From positions 1 through 5,796 of the forward strand of contig JANJUT010000170.1 of assembly GCA_024710445.1 (NCBI GenBank): a stretch of 5,796 nt of DNA. The letters are read 5' to 3'. Shown one piece after another: positions 1-5,727 of this stretch. How positions within the stretch are numbered: position 1 is the stretch's first letter; the number at the start of each line of letters is the position of its first letter. A program made the position numbers and the translations under genes. The stretch comes from Thiobacillus sp. GTDB lineage: Bacteria > Pseudomonadota > Gammaproteobacteria > Burkholderiales > Thiobacillaceae. Below the pieces are notes generated by a model. It saw only the letters and a program-made list of their open reading frames with translations, searched no databases and was not told where the DNA came from.

Positions 1-1302
1 GCCATGGACGTGTCGGCCTCGGAGATGGAGGTGACGCTGAAAATGGGCGAACGCAGCAAGGAAGACTTCCTCGCCGCGTTGCGCGCCGATTTCACCAGCG
101 TGCCCGGCACCCAGATCGTCGTCGGCCAGCCGATCTCGCACCGCATCGACCACATGCTGTCGGGCAGTCGCTCGAACATCGCGGTCAAGATCTTCGGGCC
201 GGATCTCGGCGAACTGCGCCGGCTGACCGAAAGCGTGAAATCCGTCGTGCAGGAGATCCCGGGTGCGGTCGACGTCACCGACGAGCAGCAGACCGAGATT
301 CCCTTCCTTACCATCCGCTTCGACCGCGCCGCGCTGGCGCAGCACGGCCTGTCGATGCGCGAGGTATCGGAGGCGATCGCGACCGCGTTCTCGGGCATGC
401 CGGTGGATCGTGTGCAGCAGGGCCAGGCCAGTTACGATCTGGTATTGCGCTTCGACCCATCGACGCGGGCGAATATCGACGCGGTGCGCGCCACCCTGAT
501 CACCACCACCGATGGCGCGCGCCTGCCGCTGTCGGCGTTGGCCGACATCCGCAACGACCGCGCGCCGTATTCGATCAGCCGCGAGAACGTGCAGCGCAAG
601 ATGGTGGTGATGGCCAACGTCGCCGGACGTGACCTCGCCAGCGTGGTCGCCGACATCCGCAAGCAGGTGGCGGCGAATGTGACACTGCCCGCGGGCTATC
701 ACATCGAGTACGGCGGCCAGTTCGAGAGCGCGGAGGCGGCTTCGCGCACCCTGTTGCTGCTGGGCGTCGCGGTAACGGTGGGCATCTTCCTGCTGCTGTT
801 CATCGCCTTCCGCACCGCGCGCGATGCGCTGCTGGTTATGCTCAACCTGCCGCTCGCCATGATCGGCGGGGTGATCGGCGTGTTCGCCGCAGGTGGCGTG
901 CTGTCGGTGGCGTCGATCATCGGCTTCATCACCCTGTTCGGCATCGCCACCCGCAACGGCGTGATGATGATCTCGCACATCCACCACCTGGTCGAGCACG
1001 AAGGCGTGCGCGACGCGGCGGAAGCGGTGAAGCGCGGCGCGGAAGAACGGCTGGTGCCGATCCTGATGACCGCGCTTGCTGCCGGCCTCGCCCTGGTGCC
1101 GCTGGCGCTCGCCGCCGGGCAGCCGGGCGGCGAGATCCAGGCGCCGATGGCGGTGGTCATCCTGTGCGGCCTTCTGAGCTCGACGGTGCTCAACATGATC
1201 GTCGTGCCAGCGCTTTACCTGCGCTTCGGCGCGATCAACCAACTGCTTGAAAATGGCGACACACCGAACCGTCGCGCCGTCGAAAGCATCAACCCCGTTT
1301 GA
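1..1302 (+). CDS. Heavy-metal-efflux RND transporter, CzcA/CusA family (5'-truncated by window edge)
   Basis: This is the C-terminal part (433 residues; full family members are about 1,040) of the inner-membrane proton/cation antiporter of a tripartite RND metal efflux pump. The frame is open from base 1, so the ATG at base 4 is internal. Counting from that Met, residues 1-240 are the second periplasmic porter/docking loop, including the family-typical stretch around GQPISHRIDHMLSGSRSN (41-58). Five hydrophobic helices follow (about 249-269, 276-296, 300-323, 351-371, 381-407), corresponding to TM8-TM12. TM10 carries the GFITLFGIATRNG block (307-319) and TM12 ends in VVPALYLRFG (400-409), both characteristic of CzcA/CusA proteins. 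The proton-relay segment in TM4 lies outside the window, so metal specificity (Co/Zn/Cd/Ni versus Cu/Ag) cannot be decided. A small secreted protein gene follows 25 bp downstream and is probably in the same operon. Confidence 0.93.
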   Translation, partial: AMDVSASEMEVTLKMGERSKEDFLAALRADFTSVPGTQIVVGQPISHRIDHMLSGSRSNIAVKIFGPDLGELRRLTESVKSVVQEIPGAVDVTDEQQTEIPFLTIRFDRAALAQHGLSMREVSEAIATAFSGMPVDRVQQGQASYDLVLRFDPSTRANIDAVRATLITTTDGARLPLSALADIRNDRAPYSISRENVQRKMVVMANVAGRDLASVVADIRKQVAANVTLPAGYHIEYGGQFESAEAASRTLLLLGVAVTVGIFLLLFIAFRTARDALLVMLNLPLAMIGGVIGVFAAGGVLSVASIIGFITLFGIATRNGVMMISHIHHLVEHEGVRDAAEAVKRGAEERLVPILMTALAAGLALVPLALAAGQPGGEIQAPMAVVILCGLLSSTVLNMIVVPALYLRFGAINQLLENGDTPNRRAVESINPV

Positions 1303-1315
1303 AATTCACGATGAA

Positions 1316-1321
1316 AAGGAG
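1316..1321 (+). promoter_or_regulatory. Shine-Dalgarno of the small periplasmic protein gene
   Basis: AAGGAG sits 6 nt before the ATG at 1328. It decides the start: the same frame is open back to a TTG at 1247, but that start would overlap the RND gene, lacks a Shine-Dalgarno and would bury the signal peptide. Confidence 0.8.
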
Positions 1322-1327
1322 TCAAGC

Positions 1328-1720
1328 ATGAAATCTTCCATTCTCTCTCGCTGTGCCGTAGCAGCGCTTGCCGCTGCGCTGAATGTTTCGCCCGCCCTGG
1401 CCGGCGCGGGGCACGATCATGGTCCGAAATATGGCGGCGTGGTGCGCGAAGTCAAAAACGTGACTTACGAACTGGTCGCCAAACCTGACTCGCTGACGCT
1501 CTACGTCAACGATCACGGCAAGCCGGTCTCCACTCTGGGAGCCCAGGCAGACGCAGTGATCTACGCTGGAAACGACAAGACCACGGTCAAGCTGGATCCC
1601 TCCGGCGAGAACCGGATGATGGCCAAAGGCAGCTTTCGCGTCGGCGTCGGCGTGCGGGTGGCGCTCACGACTATGCTGCCCGGGAGCCCCCCAGCAAAGG
1701 TGACCTTCAACCTGAAATGA
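1328..1720 (+). CDS. Small secreted (periplasmic) protein with HDHG motif, associated with metal-efflux RND pump
   Basis: This 130-residue protein has a classic Sec signal peptide: K2, a hydrophobic core at about 9-20, and probable cleavage after ALA at residue 25, leaving a mature protein of about 105 residues. The mature N-terminus begins GAGHDHGPKYGG, with H29, D30 and H31 as candidate metal ligands. The rest is rich in alternating hydrophobic residues (TYELVAKPDSLTLYV, then AKVTFNLK at the end), which suggests a small beta-sandwich. I recall short proteins of this look, usually annotated hypothetical, beside CzcA/CusA-type genes, and a similar segment near the N-terminus of some CzcB-type adaptors. 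That is recollection, not a search result. A role as periplasmic metal-binding helper of the upstream pump is inferred from position, export signal and His motif. Its stop codon overlaps the ATG of a decayed EamA gene. Confidence 0.85.
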   Translation: MKSSILSRCAVAALAAALNVSPALAGAGHDHGPKYGGVVREVKNVTYELVAKPDSLTLYVNDHGKPVSTLGAQADAVIYAGNDKTTVKLDPSGENRMMAKGSFRVGVGVRVALTTMLPGSPPAKVTFNLK

Positions 1721-1997
1721 GCCCGATGCGCCAGCCTCGTTTCCCCTGAGCCATCCGCGCGCCGCCATCTGGACGGCCCTTGCCGCCGCAACGTAGTTCG
1801 GCGCCAGCACGCCGCTGGTCAAGCGGCGGGTGGGCGAGGTGCCGACCCTGCTGCTGGCCGTGCTGCCCTGTCTGGGCAGCGGCCTCGGCCTGGCTGCGAC
1901 CTGCCTGCCGCGGGATCGCGGCTGGAAAGCGAGTGGACGGGTTCCGTCGGGGCGATTCAGGCTTTCAAGCTGCCGCTATCGTGCCGGGGTGCTGTGA
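1717..1997 (+). pseudogene. Remnant of a DMT-superfamily (EamA) permease, N-terminal fragment
   Basis: No intact ORF marks this gene, but frame-by-frame translation shows the start of an EamA permease. An ATG at 1717 overlaps the preceding TGA (ATGA) and encodes MSPMRQPRFP before a TGA at 1747-1749. Shifting frame within the C-run at 1743-1746 continues as LSHPRAAIWTALAAAT, then a TAG at 1794-1796, then FGASTPLVKRRVGEVP and LLLAVLPCLGSGLGL (1797-1892) and LPRDRGW to 1925. This matches the first transmembrane helices of EamA/DMT transporters (typical FGxSTPLxK and LxGxxYLGSGLGL patterns), which are about 290 residues long, so only about a quarter remains. The frame closes at 1995-1997. A third-frame reading from 1922 (LESEWTGSVGAI) may be a second frameshift but is weak. 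The remnant overlaps the 3' end of the convergent dmeF gene by 33 bp. Confidence 0.62.
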
Positions 1998-2951
1998 CGC
2001 ATCCGGGCAGAGATGAATCTCGATGGTCGAGTGGACGATCTCCTCGTGGATGGACAATCGCTTACGGATGACGTCCGGGGTGAGCGAGGCGTCGTGAGTC
2101 ACAACCGTGAGGGCGCACGAGTACACCTGCTTGCCCACACGCCAAACATGCAGGTCGGTGATCCGTGTGTCGCCCGCCTCGGTCCCGCTCTCAACGGCCT
2201 CCCTGATTTCCTCCACTACCGGGTGATCCATCTCCCGATCCAGGAGGACCTTGCCCGTTTCAACAATCAAGCCCTTCGCCCAGACCGCCACGAGGATGGC
2301 TCCGACGATGCCCATGACGGGATCGAGCCACGACCAGCCGTACATCCAGCCGCCAATCAGGGCGATGATGGCCAGCACCGAAGTCGCCGCATCGGCTATC
2401 ACATGCAGGTAGGCGGACTTCAGATTCAGATCGTGATGATGCCCATGGTCATGGCCATGGTGATCGTGACCATGGGCGTGACCGTGATCATGGTGGTGCG
2501 CCTTGCCGAGAATCAGCGCGCACACAATGTTGACCGCCAGGCCGAGTACGGCCACCACGATGGCTTCCTGGTACTGAATGGGCTGCGGCGACACGATCCG
2601 CTCGACGGAGCCGACGACCATCATGGCCGCCACGCCGAGCAGAAAAATGGCGCTGGCAAAGCCGCTCAACACCTCGATCTTCCATGTTCCGAAGGCAAAG
2701 CGAGGGTCCCGCGCGTAACGGCGCGCGGTGGCGTAGGCCAGGGTGGAGAGGCCGATGGCCACCGCGTGGGAACTCATGTGCCAGCCGTCGGCCAGCAGGG
2801 CCATCGAGTTGTACCACCAGCCTGCGGCGATCTCGACCACCATCATCGCAGCCGTGATCCACATGACTATCCGCGTGCCGCGTTCGGCAGCCTCGCTGCC
2901 CGAGTCGAAGACGTGGTCGTGCATCCAGTTCGACAGGTTTTCAGTGTGCAT
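1965..2951 (-). CDS. dmeF: Cation diffusion facilitator, DmeF-type divalent metal (Co/Ni) efflux transporter
   Basis: This 328-residue inner-membrane metal/proton antiporter exports divalent cations from the cytoplasm. The N-terminus carries WMHDHVF (residues 9-15), a hallmark of the DmeF branch. Hydrophobic helices lie at about 27-44, 48-72, 97-115, 128-149, 180-202 and 207-228. The transport site is readable: TM2 has ADGWHMSSH (H58 and H62, an HxxxH in place of the common HxxxD) and TM5 has HVIAD (H183 and D187). Between TM4 and TM5 lies a cytosolic loop with 14 histidines in residues 152-173. Residues about 229-315 form the cytosolic ferredoxin-like CDF domain (LHVWRVG at 268-274). The ATG at 2951 has GGAGA (2958-2962) 6 nt upstream. 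It lies 25 bp after the TMEM165-family gene with no terminator between, so it is probably cotranscribed behind the Mn riboswitch. Co/Ni specificity is family knowledge; the context points to a manganese link. Confidence 0.93.
   Translation of the reverse strand: MHTENLSNWMHDHVFDSGSEAAERGTRIVMWITAAMMVVEIAAGWWYNSMALLADGWHMSSHAVAIGLSTLAYATARRYARDPRFAFGTWKIEVLSGFASAIFLLGVAAMMVVGSVERIVSPQPIQYQEAIVVAVLGLAVNIVCALILGKAHHHDHGHAHGHDHHGHDHGHHHDLNLKSAYLHVIADAATSVLAIIALIGGWMYGWSWLDPVMGIVGAILVAVWAKGLIVETGKVLLDREMDHPVVEEIREAVESGTEAGDTRITDLHVWRVGKQVYSCALTVVTHDASLTPDVIRKRLSIHEEIVHSTIEIHLCPDASQHPGTIAAA
2433..2498 (-). repeat. Histidine-rich low-complexity tract within dmeF
   Basis: These codons encode residues 152-173 of DmeF, where 14 of 22 residues are His and the rest are Asp, Gly and one Ala. 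At DNA level this gives near-repeats of CATGGTCATGG and GTGATCGTGAC type. Such loops between TM4 and TM5 bind metal in CDF transporters. The repetitive DNA is prone to slippage, so loop length may vary between strains. Confidence 0.85.
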
Positions 2952-2976
2952 TCGTTTTCTCCATCAGGCCGTCATG

Positions 2977-3555
2977 TCAGAAACCCAGCTTCGCACCCGC
3001 GCCCAGCAGCGTCGCGATGCCCAGCACTGCGAAGATCGCCGCGGCGATCGAGTGCACCAACTTCATCGGGATCTTCGCCGCAAGCTTGTCGCCGACAAAC
3101 ACAGCAGGCACATCCGCGATCAGCATGCCCAGGGTTGTCCCGATAACAACGAGCAGCGGCGCGGCATAGTGCGCAGCCATCGCCACCGTGGCCACCTGAG
3201 TCTTGTCACCCATCTCGGCCAGGAAGAAGGTGATCAACGTCGCGCCGAACACGCCGAAGCGCTTGGCGATCTGCGTTTCCTCTTCCTCGATTTTGTCAGG
3301 GATCATCGTCCAGATGGCCATGCCGACGAACGACAGCCCCAGCACCCAGCGCAGGACGTCGGCGCTGATCGTGGTCGTGATCCACGCGCCCAACGCACCG
3401 GCGAGGCCGTGGTTCAAAAGGGTCGCCACCAGAATGCCGGCGATGATCGGGAGGGGTTTCTTGAAGCGCGCGGCAAGGAGGAACGCGAGTAGCTGGGTTT
3501 TGTCACCGATTTCAGCGAGGGCGACAACACCGGTCGAGACGAGGAGAGATTCCAT
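2977..3555 (-). CDS. TMEM165/GDT1 (UPF0016) family cation transporter, probable Mn2+ exporter
   Basis: This 192-residue polytopic membrane protein has the two signature motifs of the family: EIGDKTQ (E15, D18, K19, T20) in the first hydrophobic segment and EMGDKTQ (E114, D117, K118, T119) in the fourth. Each half has three hydrophobic helices, separated by an acidic loop (DKIEEEET, 87-94). Bacterial members such as MneA of Vibrio cholerae export Mn2+; eukaryotic relatives move Mn2+/Ca2+. The Mn-sensing riboswitch just upstream strongly supports Mn2+ export here. I chose the ATG at 3555 because the family normally starts with MExxLVSTGxVALAEIGDKT, but no good Shine-Dalgarno precedes it. An in-frame GTG at 3591 would add 12 residues and has GGGGA (3598-3602) 6 nt upstream, so it is a real alternative. 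First gene of a two-gene operon with dmeF. Confidence 0.92.
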   Translation of the reverse strand: MESLLVSTGVVALAEIGDKTQLLAFLLAARFKKPLPIIAGILVATLLNHGLAGALGAWITTTISADVLRWVLGLSFVGMAIWTMIPDKIEEEETQIAKRFGVFGATLITFFLAEMGDKTQVATVAMAAHYAAPLLVVIGTTLGMLIADVPAVFVGDKLAAKIPMKLVHSIAAAIFAVLGIATLLGAGAKLGF

Positions 3556-3566
3556 AATAGTTTCAA

Positions 3567-3606
3567 GGCCGGGCACTAGACGATTGACCACGACGCATCC
3601 CCGGCC
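3567..3606 (-). promoter_or_regulatory. GC-rich hairpin just upstream of the transporter start codon
   Basis: In the minus-strand RNA, GGCCGGG (3606-3600) can pair with CCCGGCC (3573-3567): seven G-C pairs around a 26-nt loop, ending 11 nt before the ATG at 3555. It is followed by UUGAAACUAUU, not a U-tract, so it does not look like an intrinsic terminator. Its 5' arm lies in the loop of the alternative stem at 3584-3628, so the two structures are mutually exclusive, suggesting part of the riboswitch expression platform. Confidence 0.45.
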
Positions 3607-3628
3607 ATGGCAGAGGCGTAGTGGTCAA
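3584..3628 (-). repeat. 13-bp inverted repeat (one mismatch): candidate riboswitch switching stem
   Basis: Plus-strand arms are 3584-3596 (TTGACCACGACGC) and 3616-3628 (GCGTAGTGGTCAA): 12 of 13 positions are complementary, with a 19-nt loop. In the RNA the 5' arm (3628-3616) shares bases 3628-3624 with the 3' strand of the aptamer closing helix P1. The 3' arm contains the candidate GTG start at 3591-3589. Forming this stem would therefore compete with metal-stabilised P1. The inverted repeat is directly visible; the switching role is inferred. Confidence 0.6.
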
Positions 3629-3727
3629 AGGTCTTGCCAAGCGTGGGAACCGCTTACGCCATGACCTGTGGGTCAAGTATGTTGACGTAAGCCTCTTCGG
3701 GTCGAAGAGCGGCTACTCCCCAATGAC
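3624..3727 (-). ncRNA. yybP-ykoY family manganese riboswitch (aptamer)
   Basis: Read on the minus strand, the leader holds the hallmark blocks of this Mn2+-sensing aptamer in the right order. The 5' consensus GGGGAGUAGCC is at 3721-3711. A hairpin CUCUUCG-acc-CGAAGAG is at 3709-3693. A long arm, GCUUACG (3692-3686) with CGUAAGC (3658-3652), encloses GUCAACAUACUUG and an inner hairpin UGACC-CACA-GGUCA (3675-3662). The 3' consensus GGCAAGACCUUUGAC ends at 3624. The closing helix P1 is GUCA (3727-3724) with UGAC (3627-3624), continued by GG/CC across a short U-U mismatch. In known examples (E. coli mntP and alx, L. lactis yybP) Mn2+ binding between the two coaxial legs turns expression on. Here it precedes a TMEM165-family exporter, a common partner. 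Assignment rests on motif recognition, not a covariance-model score. Confidence 0.93.
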
Positions 3728-3733
3728 GTGACA

Positions 3734-3742
3734 AGTCTAGCA
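3734..3742 (-). promoter_or_regulatory. Extended -10 promoter for the riboswitch-exporter operon
   Basis: On the minus strand TGCTAGACT reads as an extended -10 (TGn followed by TAGACT, 4 of 6 matches to TATAAT). A start about 7 nt downstream would fall at about 3727, exactly where aptamer helix P1 begins. No convincing -35 is seen, which is tolerable for an extended -10 promoter. The positional fit with the riboswitch is the main support. Confidence 0.42.
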
Positions 3743-3791
3743 TTAATTCAGTCGAACATTGATGTCTGCTTTGGCCGAGTTGTTCGCATAG

Positions 3792-3804
3792 GCTGCCTGG
3801 CAGC
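3792..3804. repeat. Short perfect palindrome in the divergent intergenic region
   Basis: GCTGCC-T-GGCAGC is a perfect 6-bp inverted repeat with a single central base, lying between the riboswitch operon promoter (3734-3742) and the tamA promoter (3933-3961). A one-base spacer is too tight for an RNA hairpin without opening inner pairs, so a dimeric DNA-binding site is possible. It may also be chance. I see no gene in 3743-3932. Confidence 0.3.
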
Positions 3805-3932
3805 AGGGTCAACCGGTCGTTACAGATGAATGATGCACGAAAGTGTTGAGTTCCCCTTCTGGCTTGATTCAGTCTTTCGGCGCCCACCCCTCAAGCTGGT
3901 CTGTAATCCGGGCATTCTGCTTGAGCCATTCT

Positions 3933-3961
3933 TTGCCCGATATCAACGCACCTCGTAAAAT
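3933..3961 (+). promoter_or_regulatory. Sigma-70-type promoter for tamAB
   Basis: The -35 box TTGCCC (3933-3938, 4 of 6 matches to TTGACA) is separated by exactly 17 bp from the -10 box TAAAAT (3956-3961, 5 of 6 matches to TATAAT). Transcription would start near 3968, giving a leader of about 23 nt before the TTG start of tamA. The A/T-rich -10 stands out in otherwise GC-rich DNA. Confidence 0.62.
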
Positions 3962-3990
3962 GATCTGCTGCCTTTTCAGTCTGGGTTACT

Positions 3991-5727
3991 TTGCCTTTCC
4001 CCCTTCTCAAAGCCTTGCTGGTTCTTGCTGCGCTGTGCGCGGGGGCGGCGCATGCCTTGACGGTGGAGGTGGTGGTGCCGGACACGCTCAAGCCGATGCT
4101 GATGCAGCATCTGGAAACGGCACGGGCGGCGCGCCTGGGCGAGCGGATGGATGCCGAGGAAATCGCGCGTCTGCAGCGGCAGAGCGAGCAGACGGCGCGT
4201 GAGCTGCTGGCAACCGAGGGCTATTTCTCGCCGCAAGTGGAAAGCGCGGTGGAATGGCTGGGTGACGATTGGCGCGTGGATTACCGGATCGATCCTGGCG
4301 TGCGCACGCAGGTGCGCAGCGTGAAACTGGATTTTGACGGCGACCTGAAAACCGGTACCGACAAGGACAAACTTCGCGAACGGGTCACGCGCAGCTTTTC
4401 GTTGAAACAGGGCATGCCGTTTCGCCAGGCTGACTGGGAAACAGCCAAGCAGGTGGTGTTGCGCCCCCTGCTGGCGGGCGCGTATCAGACCGCACGCATT
4501 GCCGCGAGCGAAGCGCGGGTTGACCCGGCCAGCCATGCCGCCGACCTGACGCTGACCGTCGACAGCGGGCCGGCATTCTTTTACGGCGAACCGGTGGTCA
4601 GCGGCAGCGAGCGCTATCCCGAATCCATCGCCCGCAATCTCAGCCCGGCCCGCCCCGGCCAGCCGTATCGCCAGCAGGACATGCTGGATTACCAGGCGGC
4701 ACTGGAGGCCAGTGGCTATTACGCGCAGGCCACGGTGCGTATCGAGCCCGACCCGGCATTGGCGGCTGCGGTGCCGGTTCAGGTCGAGGTGGTGGAGCGG
4801 AAGGAAAAACGCTTCAGCGTGGGCGCGGGGATGAGCACGGATACCGGCGCGCGGGTGCAGGCTTCGTGGCTGCATCGCGATGTGCTGGATCGCGGGCTGC
4901 GCCTGAAGCTGGATGCGCGGCTGGAAACCAGCCGGCAGACGGCGGCGGCCGAACTGGCCTGGCCACGCAATGCCAATGGCTACGAAAACAGCGTCGGCCT
5001 GCAACTCAAGCAGGAAGACATCGAAGGCCAGGAAACGCGCTCGACGGTGCTGGCGGCCAAGCGCAGCCGCACGCGCGGGCAGATCGAGACGACCTTGTCG
5101 CTGCAATACCAGACGGAAGAGCAGACCATCGCCAACGTGCTGGATTCGAGCAATCAGGCGTTGACGCTCAACTACGCCTGGACGCAACGCAACGTGGGGC
5201 GCACGTTTTATCCGCGCCGCGGCCACGTGCTCAGCCTGCAGGCGGGCGGCGCATTCGATGCGCTGTTGTCCGATACCAGCTTTGTGCGCCTGCTCGGCCG
5301 CCACACCCAGTATTTCCCGGTTGGCAAGGATGGGCGCCTGATCCTGCGCGGTGAGTTTGGCAGCGTGCTGGCCGAGACCCGCGCCGGCATTCCCACCGAC
5401 TTTCTGTTCCGCGCCGGCGGCGACAACTCGATACGGGGCTACGCCTACCAGAGCCTGGGGCGTTCGCTTTCCGCTGGCGTGTCGTCGGTGCGTTATCTCG
5501 CCACCGGCAGTGCCGAATACAACTATTTCTTCAACCGCGAATGGGGCATGGCGCTGTTTGTCGATGCGGGCGACGCGGCGGACAGCCCGGGCAGCCTGTC
5601 GCCGGTGTTTGGCTACGGCTTCGGCGCGCGCTACAGCTCGCCGGTGGGGCCGGTCAATCTCGATCTCGCCTATGGCGAGGCCACCGATGAATTCCGCCTG
5701 CATTTCTCGCTGGGAGTATCGTTTTGA
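3991..5727 (+). CDS. tamA: Translocation and assembly module outer-membrane protein TamA (Omp85 family)
   Basis: This 578-residue protein (E. coli TamA is 577) is the outer-membrane half of the TAM complex, which with TamB helps outer-membrane protein insertion and phospholipid transport to the outer membrane. A signal peptide spans residues 1-22, with probable cleavage after AHA. Three POTRA domains follow at about 24-104, 105-192 and 193-270, with repeated GYF/GYY motifs (E76-GYF; SGYYAQ at 241-246). The 16-strand barrel runs from about 274 to 578. The barrel has the Omp85 loop-6 motif, here GGDNSIRGY with R482-G483-Y484, and ends in an aromatic F578 (LGVSF), the BAM recognition signal. The start is TTG at 3991: an in-frame stop at 3961 leaves no ATG or GTG upstream, and the next TTG at 4015 would cut the signal peptide. 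The Shine-Dalgarno is weak. tamB overlaps its stop. Confidence 0.93.
   Translation: MPFPLLKALLVLAALCAGAAHALTVEVVVPDTLKPMLMQHLETARAARLGERMDAEEIARLQRQSEQTARELLATEGYFSPQVESAVEWLGDDWRVDYRIDPGVRTQVRSVKLDFDGDLKTGTDKDKLRERVTRSFSLKQGMPFRQADWETAKQVVLRPLLAGAYQTARIAASEARVDPASHAADLTLTVDSGPAFFYGEPVVSGSERYPESIARNLSPARPGQPYRQQDMLDYQAALEASGYYAQATVRIEPDPALAAAVPVQVEVVERKEKRFSVGAGMSTDTGARVQASWLHRDVLDRGLRLKLDARLETSRQTAAAELAWPRNANGYENSVGLQLKQEDIEGQETRSTVLAAKRSRTRGQIETTLSLQYQTEEQTIANVLDSSNQALTLNYAWTQRNVGRTFYPRRGHVLSLQAGGAFDALLSDTSFVRLLGRHTQYFPVGKDGRLILRGEFGSVLAETRAGIPTDFLFRAGGDNSIRGYAYQSLGRSLSAGVSSVRYLATGSAEYNYFFNREWGMALFVDAGDAADSPGSLSPVFGYGFGARYSSPVGPVNLDLAYGEATDEFRLHFSLGVSF
5712..5716 (+). promoter_or_regulatory. 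Shine-Dalgarno of tamB inside the end of tamA
   Basis: GGGAG lies 7 nt before the TTG at 5724, within the last codons of tamA. It supports TTG as the tamB start and suggests translational coupling to tamA. Confidence 0.7.

Noticed and set aside
1247..1327. N-terminal extension of the small periplasmic protein from a TTG at 1247
   Set aside because: It overlaps the end of the RND gene, has no Shine-Dalgarno and would place 27 residues before a typical signal peptide.
1907..1922. GCCGCG-GGAT-CGCGGC perfect hairpin as a terminator for the convergent genes
   Set aside because: It has no T-run on either strand and lies within codons of the EamA remnant. Another small stem at 1936-1948 fails for the same reason.
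2013..3146. 377-codon open frame on the plus strand across dmeF and the start of the TMEM165-family gene
   Set aside because: It is antisense to two well-supported membrane protein genes. The predicted product shows no coherent hydrophobic or domain pattern, and the Met/Val-rich stretch is just the reverse of the His codons.
3567..3606. Leader hairpin as a Rho-independent terminator
   Set aside because: It is followed by UUGAAACUAUU rather than a U-tract, and termination on metal binding would be the wrong logic for an exporter.
3654..3887. 77-codon minus-strand frame upstream of the TMEM165-family gene
   Set aside because: It runs through the riboswitch aptamer and its promoter, whose RNA structure explains the sequence; the protein is not recognisable.
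3976..5703. 575-codon open frame on the minus strand across tamA
   Set aside because: It is antisense to a clear TamA gene. Its translation is compositionally biased (Arg, Ala, His, Gln) with no domain, as expected for a shadow frame in GC-rich DNA.
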